Source: Leucothrix mucor (GTDB taxonomy: Bacteria > Pseudomonadota > Gammaproteobacteria > Thiotrichales > Thiotrichaceae). From it: 17,602 nucleotides of DNA. The stretch is from positions 1 to 17,602 of the forward strand of contig DRMS01000464.1 of the NCBI GenBank assembly GCA_011322515.1. The letters are read 5' to 3'. Within the stretch, counting starts at the first letter, position 1; each line of letters starts with the position of its first letter. The position numbers and the translations under genes are program-made. Shown one piece after another: positions 1 to 6,674 of the stretch. The notes under the pieces are model-generated. The model had not been told where the DNA came from and made no database searches. It saw only the letters and a list, made by a program, of their open reading frames with translations.

Positions 1-1
1 A

Positions 2-1015
2 GCATATGCGTATAGTGTGGATATAGTAGGAGCAGGAAAAAACGGTGATCTTGCTCTAGCTTGTGATAATGCAGTCAATAATCAACATCGTACTATGAGT
101 TATCATACTGTAATTTTAGCAAGTGATCTAGATTGCAGTGAGACAACTGCGACAAAGCCAGGTGACAATACAGCACCTGTGAGTATATTTTCTCCAGCAT
201 TACGTCTTTGTAACTGGAAGACTCCTGTTTTACCAGACGGTCAGTATGGTGTAGCCATTAACCCAATTGTTGTTGGTGGAAACCCAGCTGCATTGCCAGG
301 GAGTCCTACCAACGGTTCAATACAAGAGGTAAGAGTACCCGATGCTGGTGGTACTGATGTTGCTAGCTGTGAGAATATGGATCTAGTTGTTGGGGGACTA
401 CCTATTTCAGCTACTAATGGTGTTGATGCAGATGATACAATTCCATATACTAGCAACTCTTTCAGAAACATGTCGGTTGATTTGGTTGACAATACGGGTG
501 GTGGTGGTGCTGATGGTATTTTAGATGGTGATGGTCACTATCAAGTATTTGAGGTTGCAAATGCCGCTCCAGCAGCGACTCAAGCTCCAAATGCACCAGA
601 GCCACAATCTCCAATAGCTATTGGTAATAACATCCCTAGTTATAGCACCCTTCCAGGGTTTGTGTTTACGGATGACTCTGGTTCAGCGGGTGCAGCAACA
701 TGGTATGAGTTATTTATCTGGGATAAAAATAACGTACGTATTACTAGTTATGGTTCTTATTCTGCATTTCCTAACTGGTATAAACTTGGTGTAGATAGTC
801 AGCTACAATGTAACCTTGTAGCCAACGCGCAAGGCAATCGAATTTGTACACTCAGTGATCTAGGTGCGCCAGCTACTGAACCGTTTAATACTGCTGCTTT
901 TGCTACTCAACTTGCTACTTATAACGTAAATGATGAATTTACTTGGTGGGTACGTGGATATAATGCTTTTGGGGTTTCAGTTTGGTCTTCGGCACCTGGA
1001 GTATTTGTGAAGTAA
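2..1015 (+). CDS. C-terminal part of a large surface or secreted protein (5' partial)
   Basis: The reading frame is open to the left edge, so the GTG at position 17 is probably an internal valine and the gene starts upstream of the window. About 338 residues are visible. They are rich in Gly, Asn, Thr, Ala and Pro, have few charged residues, and show no cytoplasmic enzyme motif. The last roughly 120 residues have a Trp/Tyr pattern (TWYELFIWDKNN, then WWVRGYNAFGVSVWS just before the end) that resembles a fibronectin type III-like beta-sandwich. This fits the end of an extracellular, multidomain protein. No C-terminal sorting signal is obvious. A strong terminator follows at 1067-1102. The exact function cannot be read from this fragment; a large adhesin-like or exoprotein identity is inferred. 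Confidence 0.6.
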   Translation, partial: AYAYSVDIVGAGKNGDLALACDNAVNNQHRTMSYHTVILASDLDCSETTATKPGDNTAPVSIFSPALRLCNWKTPVLPDGQYGVAINPIVVGGNPAALPGSPTNGSIQEVRVPDAGGTDVASCENMDLVVGGLPISATNGVDADDTIPYTSNSFRNMSVDLVDNTGGGGADGILDGDGHYQVFEVANAAPAATQAPNAPEPQSPIAIGNNIPSYSTLPGFVFTDDSGSAGAATWYELFIWDKNNVRITSYGSYSAFPNWYKLGVDSQLQCNLVANAQGNRICTLSDLGAPATEPFNTAAFATQLATYNVNDEFTWWVRGYNAFGVSVWSSAPGVFVK

Positions 1016-1066
1016 CATTAGCTACTATGCGATAATGGGTTAAGCATTATCATTTATTTGCTACAT

Positions 1067-1102
1067 AAAAAAGGCTAGGTCATTTTTGACCTAGCCTTTT
1101 TT
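1067..1102 (+). terminator. Strong, probably bidirectional intrinsic terminator
   Basis: A perfect 16-bp inverted repeat (1067-1082 with 1087-1102) has the arm sequence AAAAAAGGCTAGGTCA and a TTTT loop. The GC-rich centre is flanked by an A-run on the left and a T-run on the right, so it can end transcription on either strand. It separates the upstream surface-protein gene from the gene at 1152. Confidence 0.9.
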
Positions 1103-1151
1103 ATGCATAAGAATACAATTAATACAGATTATAATAAAGAGTAGTTATATT

Positions 1152-1799
1152 ATGAGTAATAAATTAAAAAATGGGGGAATAGTTGCCATTGTGATAGTTT
1201 TCCTAGCTTATATATTGTTTAAATTATTTTTTACAGCAGAAATAGAGTCAAACCTAAAGCCAATGGTTGCTCAACAAGAAAAAGATAATAAACAATCTGC
1301 TAATCAAGCTGTTGCCATAAATAAGTCTAAACAATCTGCTAATCAAGCTGTTGCTATAAATAAGTCTAAACAATCTAAAAATACACCTATTCCTAAATTA
1401 AAAATACAAATTTTTGATATTGTATTTGGAAAGACAAAAGATACTGGCTATGCATTAATTGCCTATAATGGTGCACCTCAACAGGTTTATATTGTTGGAG
1501 CAAATCTTTCAGAGGGTGTTGTTTTAAAAAGCATGTCTATAGGAGAGGTGCTTATAGATAATCATGGTAAGCAAGAAAAATATTCTCTGCAAACTAGTAA
1601 TAAAAAAGACAAGCAAGTAACATCATCAACTGTGATAAAGAAGGGGGGTAACGAAGCAATTCAGCCTTCACTTTTATCTGGCTCAGATGATACGCCGCAA
1701 ATTGATGGGTCGGTTCCACCGCTACCCGCGCCGCGTGAACCAGTTCAGCCCCGAGAATATATTCCAGCACCTCCAAGCGGTGGTGTTCTACCTGAGTAA
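1152..1799 (+). CDS. Single-pass membrane protein with GspC-like (type II secretion HR) domain
   Basis: The protein has 215 residues. A short cytoplasmic N-terminus is followed by one transmembrane segment (about residues 9-28), then a polar linker holding two exact 13-residue repeats (KQSANQAVAINKS, residues 47-59 and 60-72). A folded region follows at about 84-147, reading YALIAYNGAPQQVYIVGANL and, after a short gap, VLIDNHGKQEKYSL. This follows the homology-region pattern of GspC/PulC proteins of type II secretion ("Q..Y.VG..L..G..L..I..D.V.I...G..E...L"). The tail is Pro-rich and there is no PDZ domain. RBS AAAGAG lies at 1136-1141 and a TATAAT box at 1130-1135. No other type II secretion genes are visible; a stand-alone relative serving the upstream exoprotein is possible. 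PilP-like is the alternative. Confidence 0.55.
   Translation: MSNKLKNGGIVAIVIVFLAYILFKLFFTAEIESNLKPMVAQQEKDNKQSANQAVAINKSKQSANQAVAINKSKQSKNTPIPKLKIQIFDIVFGKTKDTGYALIAYNGAPQQVYIVGANLSEGVVLKSMSIGEVLIDNHGKQEKYSLQTSNKKDKQVTSSTVIKKGGNEAIQPSLLSGSDDTPQIDGSVPPLPAPREPVQPREYIPAPPSGGVLPE
1290..1376 (+). repeat. In-gene tandem repeat, two 39-bp units plus a 9-bp third start
   Basis: Units at 1290-1328 and 1329-1367 differ by one synonymous base (GCC/GCT), and a third copy begins at 1368-1376. They encode the KQSANQAVAINKS linker repeat of the GspC-like protein. The near-identity suggests a recent duplication by slippage, lengthening the periplasmic linker. Confidence 0.9.
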
Positions 1800-2079
1800 A
1801 GTCAAGGGAGAGTATTCGTTGCTCTTCCTGCGATACCTTCAGGAATAATAAGTATGTAGATTGGAGTGTGGTTACGAACTCCAACAGTTTCTAGCAATAT
1901 TTTTGTCCAGCTACTCGACTGAGGAGGGTTAGAGAGAAACTAGCTCCTACCCGATTTAGGTTTTTAGTTTGCATAAATTTAAATGATTGTGCCAGACTTT
2001 GTTGGGGTTCCTATCGTCACCCATAACCTACATCACTCCAATTTACCACGTTGACGCCTCTAACGCCTACTTACCCTCG

Positions 2080-2102
2080 TTCCCATCGCTCCAGCGTGGG
2101 AA
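2080..2102. repeat. Short palindromic intergenic repeat (TTCCCA...TGGGAA)
   Basis: TTCCCA, CGCT, CC, AGCG and TGGGAA form an imperfect hairpin with one bulged T, followed by AATGCATATCGAGC. I recall very similar strings scattered in other bacterial genomes, so this is probably a dispersed repeat. That recollection is unverified, and it is the only copy in this window. Confidence 0.5.
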
Positions 2103-2135
2103 TGCATATCGAGCATTTTACGAAGTACAAATTTC

Positions 2136-2279
2136 GGCTACCAGTTTAAGGTGGGACAGTTACTGTTTCTGCTATTCGCCTGCACCCTTCGACAAGCTCA
2201 GGAAGCTAGTTTCCTGAGCTTGTCGAAAGGTACTGGTTGTTTGCTATGACTTTACTTGTCCCGCCTTAAGTTGGTAGCC
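2136..2279 (-). mobile_element. MITE copy A (144 bp, inverted orientation)
   Basis: This nearly palindromic element starts GGCTACC and ends GGTAGCC. Outer terminal repeats of about 24 bp (consensus GGCTACCAA.TTAAGGCGGG plus ACA) enclose an asymmetric spacer and an inner hairpin of the type CCTTCGACAAGCTCAGG. It is flanked by an exact 8-bp direct repeat CAAATTTC (2128-2135 and 2280-2287), the signature of transposition. The asymmetric spacers show that it lies opposite to the other four copies. No coding capacity; it must be moved in trans. Confidence 0.9.
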
Positions 2280-2380
2280 CAAATTTCAATGCTTATATTA
2301 CAGGTGATTTGGATATTTTATCCAAGTACTTTGGCGGTTAGTACGAGCAGATGATAAAACAACCCATATCAATATGGTAG

Positions 2381-2431
2381 TTGTTGTTTTCTATACTCGG
2401 TATATAATCAAGAGACAAACCACAAGGAGGT
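2381..2431 (+). promoter_or_regulatory. Promoter and Shine-Dalgarno site of the small-peptide/Lgt-like unit
   Basis: A consensus -10 box TATAAT lies at 2403-2408, with TTGTTG at 2381-2386 as a weak -35 (16-bp spacer). A nearly full anti-16S match, AAGGAGGT, follows at 2424-2431, four bases before the ATG at 2435, which is a slightly short gap. This is the best ribosome binding site in the region and is the main reason to believe in the tiny gene behind it. Confidence 0.6.
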
Positions 2432-2434
2432 ACG

Positions 2435-2575
2435 ATGAAAAATACAGAATTATCACTTAACGACAAGCTTTCACAAAAGCCGTCACTGTTCACTTCTATC
2501 TTGTTAACGATTGTCATAGTGGGTGTAACTTTTGCTGTTGCATCTATAATGGGTTGTTCCGTTCCCTTCCGATAA
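2435..2575 (+). CDS. 46-residue membrane peptide with terminal lipobox-like cysteine
   Basis: A short polar N-terminus (about 20 residues, MKNTELSLND at the start) leads into one hydrophobic segment (about residues 20-38). It ends in I-M-G-C-S-V-P-F-R, with the cysteine at residue 41 of 46. The I-M-G before Cys resembles a lipobox (Ile at -3 and Gly at -1 are standard, Met at -2 is unusual), so processing would leave a lipidated hexapeptide. It has a very strong Shine-Dalgarno site and its own promoter. Its stop lies six bases before the start of an Lgt-like gene, so the two are probably translated together. I do not recognise the peptide. Its role as substrate of the neighbour is inference; a plain small membrane protein is the alternative. 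Confidence 0.65.
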   Translation: MKNTELSLNDKLSQKPSLFTSILLTIVIVGVTFAVASIMGCSVPFR

Positions 2576-2581
2576 AACCAA

Positions 2582-3319
2582 ATGGATATTAATCTCCTCC
2601 ATCATCACGAAATATTAAGCTCAGGTAGTCGCTTAATGTATCAGTTCTTTGTCATCCTTGCGATGTTGATAGGAGGCTGGTTGATTCGACAAGATTCTGA
2701 AAGCTGGGCGATTACCCCAGTACAACGCTGGAGCTTACTCGCGGTTGCCTTTATTGGCGCGCTAGTAGGTTCGGCTGTTCCTGCCTTTTTCTCAGGCGGC
2801 TTAGTAGAACAACTCACGCTGGTAACACCCATTACTCCCAAGACCGTGATGGGTGGCATTTTAGCGTCCTTCCTCTTTGTCGTAATTTACAAAAAAATTA
2901 CGCGTAATCATTTTGATACCAGTGATGGGTTTGCAAGAGGGTCAATTGCAATGATGGCCATTGGACGCATTGGCTGTATTTTTCAACATTGTTGTTATGG
3001 TGAAGAAGCCTCGTGGGGACTCGATTTTGGCGATGGTTTATCACGTATTCCAGTACAATATTTTGAAGCCATTGGGTTGTTTGCTATTTTCTATCTTATT
3101 CAGCATTTTCATGAAAAAGATCAATACGCAGGTCGGCGTTTATTTATTGTTTTCGCACTCTATGGATTACTACGTTTTGGCTTAGAATTTTGGCGTGAAC
3201 AAATAGCTAATATTTATTTTGGTATTGGCTTTTATCAATGGATTGCTGTTTTTATTCTAATGACGGGGCTATGGCAGATTTTACGTCGTACTCCTTCGGC
3301 AAAAGAACTCACTCTATGA
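2582..3319 (+). CDS. Lgt-like (prolipoprotein diacylglyceryl transferase family) membrane protein
   Basis: This 245-residue multi-pass membrane protein carries the landmarks of the Lgt family: GRIGCIFQHCCYG (residues 128-140, compare GRIGNF.NGE..G in enterobacterial Lgt), IPVQYFEAIG (156-165) and LYGLLRFGLEFWRE (193-206). Lgt moves diacylglyceryl from phosphatidylglycerol onto the lipobox cysteine of prolipoproteins at the inner membrane. Differences from housekeeping Lgt are the GRIGC..Q.CCYG form, the absence of the His-Gly-Gly motif (GGI instead, near residue 91), and a somewhat shorter chain. It is therefore more likely a specialised paralogue than the cell's main Lgt. No good RBS precedes ATG 2582; coupling to the upstream peptide gene is likely, and ATG 2636 is a possible later start. 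Its stop overlaps the next gene (ATGA). Confidence 0.7.
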   Translation: MDINLLHHHEILSSGSRLMYQFFVILAMLIGGWLIRQDSESWAITPVQRWSLLAVAFIGALVGSAVPAFFSGGLVEQLTLVTPITPKTVMGGILASFLFVVIYKKITRNHFDTSDGFARGSIAMMAIGRIGCIFQHCCYGEEASWGLDFGDGLSRIPVQYFEAIGLFAIFYLIQHFHEKDQYAGRRLFIVFALYGLLRFGLEFWREQIANIYFGIGFYQWIAVFILMTGLWQILRRTPSAKELTL

Positions 3320-4452
3320 GTTTTACTCAAGAGGTGCTTTCCCCTGTACTTCAATCACGCCGTCTACTTTGCCAACCTATCAAAGACTTCCATCAACAGA
3401 CTTTAATAACGATTAATAAAAAACCACTTGAAAAATGGTCAATCAGTTTAGGTGATGGGTTACTCTTTGATTATTCAGGCTTACAAGCGATTAAGCAGAT
3501 TATTCAAACCTATCATGGCAGTGCTAAGCAGCTTTATTTTAAATTACAACTATCAGAGCAAGCCATTCGTGATTATTACAGTCATAGCCATTACCTTGGC
3601 AGAGATGGATTAATTACACTTCCTATTGTTGCATCAATAACTATAGATCCTTCTGAAAAAGAACTAGAAATAGTGGCTGTTGATGCGTTTTCCGATACTT
3701 TATTGATCACACTAGAAGAGCTATCTACTCCCACACATTCTCCGCTATCATTAGCTCCTCCTGATATAAATAGCACGCCATTAGCATTACTTATGCCTTA
3801 TAGTGCTGATCATGATTTCCTGTTTGCCAATCAAATTGCTATTTTTGCTAATCTCAAGCGACACTTAAAATCTTCACCCTTCAGCTGGATAAAAGCACTG
3901 TTTTTACACAGAAAAATCAGCTTAAAAAAACGCATTTCACTGGCTTGGAAACAAATTCATCCTAGTGCAGATATTCATCCAACGGCAGTTATAGAAGGCT
4001 CTATTATTGGAGCAGGATGTCGTATAGGGGCGTATAGCGTTGTTCGTTATAGTATTTTAGGGGAAAACATCCAGCTATATGATGGTGCAAAAGTAGAGTT
4101 TTCAGTGGTTGATAAAAATAGCAGCTTAATGCACGATCTGGTGTTATACCGTTGCTTGGTAGAGGAAGAGGTTTTTTTAATTCACGGCCCGTATCAATTT
4201 TCATTTTTCCAGCGAGAAAGTGCAGCATTCGCTACTATTATGATGGACTATCGCCCAGATAATAAGCCCATACGCATTAGCACAGCCAAGGGTGTGCGTG
4301 ATTATCAGGGGCGATTTTTAGGTGCTTTACTAGAAGAACAGGCTAAAGTTTTTGCGGGGACGTTGACAGCCCCTGGTATTACCATTCCTAAAGGACGGCA
4401 AATTACCTGTAGTATTGAAAATATTACAACGGCTAAGACATTATTGAAATGA
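3316..4452 (+). CDS. Left-handed beta-helix (hexapeptide repeat) protein, possible acyl- or nucleotidyltransferase relative
   Basis: The start at 3316 is chosen because its ATGA overlaps the stop of the Lgt-like gene, a typical coupled junction; the frame is open further upstream (ATG 3238), but that would overlap by 82 bases. The protein has 378 residues. The N-terminal 200 residues match nothing I can name. Residues 214-265 hold hexapeptide repeats (IHPSADIHPTAVIEGSIIGA, then RIGAYSVV and YSILGENIQL), as in LpxA/LpxD, GlmU and WlbB-type enzymes, and a further short stretch (347-362) could continue the helix. There is no signal peptide or membrane segment. Such domains usually transfer acyl groups or sit beside sugar-nucleotide enzymes. 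Being coupled to an Lgt-like gene suggests lipid or lipopeptide modification, but the substrate is unknown. Confidence 0.6.
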   Translation: MSFTQEVLSPVLQSRRLLCQPIKDFHQQTLITINKKPLEKWSISLGDGLLFDYSGLQAIKQIIQTYHGSAKQLYFKLQLSEQAIRDYYSHSHYLGRDGLITLPIVASITIDPSEKELEIVAVDAFSDTLLITLEELSTPTHSPLSLAPPDINSTPLALLMPYSADHDFLFANQIAIFANLKRHLKSSPFSWIKALFLHRKISLKKRISLAWKQIHPSADIHPTAVIEGSIIGAGCRIGAYSVVRYSILGENIQLYDGAKVEFSVVDKNSSLMHDLVLYRCLVEEEVFLIHGPYQFSFFQRESAAFATIMMDYRPDNKPIRISTAKGVRDYQGRFLGALLEEQAKVFAGTLTAPGITIPKGRQITCSIENITTAKTLLK

Positions 4453-4754
4453 AAGAGGGTGATTGGAAATACCCTTCCTATAGTTTTTCACATAAATAAT
4501 TGCACCCTTCGACTCCGCTCAGGGTACAGCTCCCTGAGCGGAGTCGAAGGGTGCGGAAATTTAATAAATGAATGTCTATATCTCGTAAAAATTGGGTTGC
4601 TAGTGATTGTTAGTGCATTTTGGTTACATTGAGAATTGCTGGTGCTTGATACTTCCCATATCATCTCTAATCTTTTTTCGTTATTATGGCAGACTTTTTT
4701 ATTGCGGGGCATCTTGAAGGGTGTCATTTAAAACCAAAACCATAAGAATAGACT
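4453..4754. other. Intergenic stretch before murA
   Basis: It contains the 53-bp hairpin at 4502-4554 and no believable gene. No clear sigma70 promoter or Shine-Dalgarno site for murA could be picked out, although the murA run must start in or before this stretch. Confidence 0.5.
4502..4554. repeat. Palindromic repeat with 23-bp perfect stem (CCTTCGACTCCGCTCAGGG type)
   Basis: Arms 4502-4524 and 4532-4554 are perfect inverted copies with a 7-base loop. The ends of each arm match the inner hairpin of the MITEs in this window (CCCTTCGAC...GCTCAGGG), but the middle is TCC instead of AA, and no GGCTACC terminal repeats or target duplication surround it. As RNA it would make a very stable stem and may help end transcription of the upstream unit. 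Confidence 0.8.
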
Positions 4755-6008
4755 ATGCAAAAATTTGAAATCGAGGGCGGTGTACCACTAGAGGGTGAGG
4801 TGACTATTTCAGGCGCAAAAAATGCGGTATTGCCTTTGCAGGCAGCGGCGTTATTGGCGAATGGAAAAATGACCATCTGTAATGTGCCTCGTTTGAAAGA
4901 TGTGGCAACAATGGCATTGTTGCTAGAAGGAATGGGAGTGACGACTTCTATTGATGATGATAATAATGTCACTACCGATACAGCCAGCATAAAAACACAA
5001 TGTGCGCCATATGAATTAGTGCGTACGATGCGCGCTTCTATTTTGGTGCTTGGTCCATTATTAGCCCGTTATGGCGAAGCAGAAGTTTCTTTACCAGGAG
5101 GCTGTGCAATTGGTAGCCGTCCCGTTAATATCCATCTAACAGGATTGGAAGCAATGGGTGCTGAGATTACTGTCGCAGAAGGCTATATCAAGGCAAAAGC
5201 TGAGCGCTTGAAAGGCGCAACCATTGTGATGGAAACGGTCACCGTAACAGGAACAGAAAACTTGTTAATGGCGGCGGTATTGGCAGAGGGTATATCGCAT
5301 CTGGAAAATGCAGCGCGTGAGCCAGAAGTGGTTGATTTAGCCAACTGCCTGAATGAAATGGGTGCGAAAATCACAGGTGCAGGAACCGATAGAATTGTTG
5401 TGGAAGGTGTTGAAAGTTTGCAAGGAATCGAGTATTCCGTCCTGCCAGACCGCATTGAAACAGGTACTTATTTAGCCGCCGCTGCCATTACAGGAGGGCA
5501 TATTAAATGCACACATGCAGCCCCTGATACCTTGGATGCCGTATTGCAAAAATTTAGAGACGCTGGCGCAAAAATTGAGACAGGCGATGATTGGATTGAT
5601 CTGGATATGCGAGGTAGACCTTTAAAAGCGGTTGATATTCGCACTGAAGCGCATCCAGGCTTTCCAACCGATATGCAAGCACAATTTATGGCAATGAATA
5701 CGCTATCACAGGGCATTGGTGTAGTGGTTGAAAATATATTTGAAAATCGCATGATGCATGTTGCAGAATTAATGCGTATGGGTGCTAATATTCGTCTGGA
5801 AGGAAATACTGCAATAGTAGCGGGAATGCCTGAGTTACACGGTGCGCCTGTTATGGCAACGGACTTGCGTGCTTCTGCTAGCTTGGTTTTAGCGGGTTTA
5901 GCGGCTAAAGGTATAACCATCGTGGATCGTATCTATCATACGGATCGTGGCTACGAGAAAATTGAAGATAAGTTGACCGCAGTGGGTGCGCGAATTAAAC
6001 GGGTATAA
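4755..6008 (+). CDS. murA: UDP-N-acetylglucosamine 1-carboxyvinyltransferase MurA
   Basis: MurA transfers enolpyruvate from PEP to UDP-GlcNAc, the first committed step of peptidoglycan synthesis in the cytoplasm, and is the fosfomycin target. The 417 residues match the family length. Visible motifs are AKNAVLP with Lys22-Asn23, the loop LPGGCAIGSRPVN with catalytic Cys117 (so fosfomycin-sensitive type, not the Asp variant), LPDRIETGTY and GFPTDMQAQF, which holds the general-base Asp. Both halves of the inside-out alpha/beta barrel are complete. The Shine-Dalgarno site is weak. It lies four bases upstream of hisG, a pairing common in beta- and gammaproteobacteria, and is probably the first gene of the run to nif3. 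Confidence 0.97.
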   Translation: MQKFEIEGGVPLEGEVTISGAKNAVLPLQAAALLANGKMTICNVPRLKDVATMALLLEGMGVTTSIDDDNNVTTDTASIKTQCAPYELVRTMRASILVLGPLLARYGEAEVSLPGGCAIGSRPVNIHLTGLEAMGAEITVAEGYIKAKAERLKGATIVMETVTVTGTENLLMAAVLAEGISHLENAAREPEVVDLANCLNEMGAKITGAGTDRIVVEGVESLQGIEYSVLPDRIETGTYLAAAAITGGHIKCTHAAPDTLDAVLQKFRDAGAKIETGDDWIDLDMRGRPLKAVDIRTEAHPGFPTDMQAQFMAMNTLSQGIGVVVENIFENRMMHVAELMRMGANIRLEGNTAIVAGMPELHGAPVMATDLRASASLVLAGLAAKGITIVDRIYHTDRGYEKIEDKLTAVGARIKRV

Positions 6009-6012
6009 TTTT

Positions 6013-6660
6013 ATGAGTGATCAGGCAAACAGATTAACAATCGCACTATCAAAAGGCCGTATTTTTGAGGAAACCATGCCGTTATTAAACGCGGCTGGCA
6101 TTGAAGCATTGGATGATCCTGAAACTAGCCGTAAATTAATTCTTGATACTAATCACAATGATGTAAAACTGGTGATTATCCGTGCCACTGATGTACCAAC
6201 CTATGTACAATACGGTGCGGCTGACTTAGGTGTGACAGGGAAAGATGTGTTAATGGAACACGGTGGCGATGGTTTATATGAATTGCTTGATCTCAATATT
6301 GCTCGCTGTAAATTAATGACCGCAGGCTTTGCTGACAAACCTTTGCCAGAAGAAAAGTTAAAAGTAGCAACAAAATTTGTCAACTGCACACGGCGCTATT
6401 TTGCCGAGCAGGGCAAGCAGATAGAAATTATTAAATTATATGGCTCAATGGAGCTAGCGCCCATTGTTGGCTTGGCGGATATTATTGTTGATGTGGTACA
6501 GACAGGCAGTACGCTAAAAGCCAATGGACTCGTTCCGTTAGAGCATATGGCTGATATTAGTTCACGCATGATTGTGAATAAAGCCTCAATGAAAATGAAG
6601 CATGAAAAACTAACACGATTACTGGATCAGGTTAGTAGCGCTGTTGATTCCAGAAGATAG
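6013..6660 (+). CDS. hisG: ATP phosphoribosyltransferase catalytic subunit, short form
   Basis: HisG joins ATP and PRPP in the first step of histidine synthesis. The 215 residues mark the short form, which lacks the C-terminal histidine-binding domain and normally works in a complex with HisZ; no hisZ lies in this window. Conserved parts are LTIALSKGRIFEETMPLL near the start, ADLGVTGKDVL, DLNIARCKLM and the PRPP-binding region DIIVDVVQTGSTLKANGL. ATG 6013 is preferred over the in-frame GTG at 5986, which would add nine residues and overlap murA. There is almost no room for a ribosome binding site after the murA stop, so translation is probably coupled to murA. Confidence 0.95.
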   Translation: MSDQANRLTIALSKGRIFEETMPLLNAAGIEALDDPETSRKLILDTNHNDVKLVIIRATDVPTYVQYGAADLGVTGKDVLMEHGGDGLYELLDLNIARCKLMTAGFADKPLPEEKLKVATKFVNCTRRYFAEQGKQIEIIKLYGSMELAPIVGLADIIVDVVQTGSTLKANGLVPLEHMADISSRMIVNKASMKMKHEKLTRLLDQVSSAVDSRR

Positions 6661-6674
6661 AAAAAAGAGAACTT

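Larger units (their letters stand above)
1800..2434. other. Gene-free stretch with repeats and promoter
   Basis: No convincing coding region is visible on either strand. It holds a small palindromic repeat (2080-2102), a MITE with its duplication (2128-2287), a minor hairpin TTGGATA-TTT-TATCCAA (2309-2325) and the promoter of the next unit (2381-2431). Positions 1800-2040 show nothing recognisable. Confidence 0.6.

Noticed and set aside
1290..1376. CRISPR-like or regulatory direct repeats
   Set aside because: The two 39-bp units are adjacent, without spacers, and in frame inside a protein gene.
1987..2217. 76-residue open frame over the repeat region
   Set aside because: It crosses the 2080-2102 palindrome and half of MITE copy A, and has no RBS; a repeat-derived shadow.
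3238..3315. Longer start of the beta-helix protein at 3238
   Set aside because: It would lie inside the Lgt-like gene in another frame, whereas ATG 3316 forms a standard ATGA overlap.
4488..4727. 79-residue open frame on the minus strand before murA
   Set aside because: Its C-terminal part (STPLRELYPERSRR) is just the translated 4502-4554 hairpin; there is no RBS and no coding character.
5468..5920. 150-residue open frame antisense to murA
   Set aside because: It mirrors the codon pattern of murA, has no RBS and no motif, and murA is certain.
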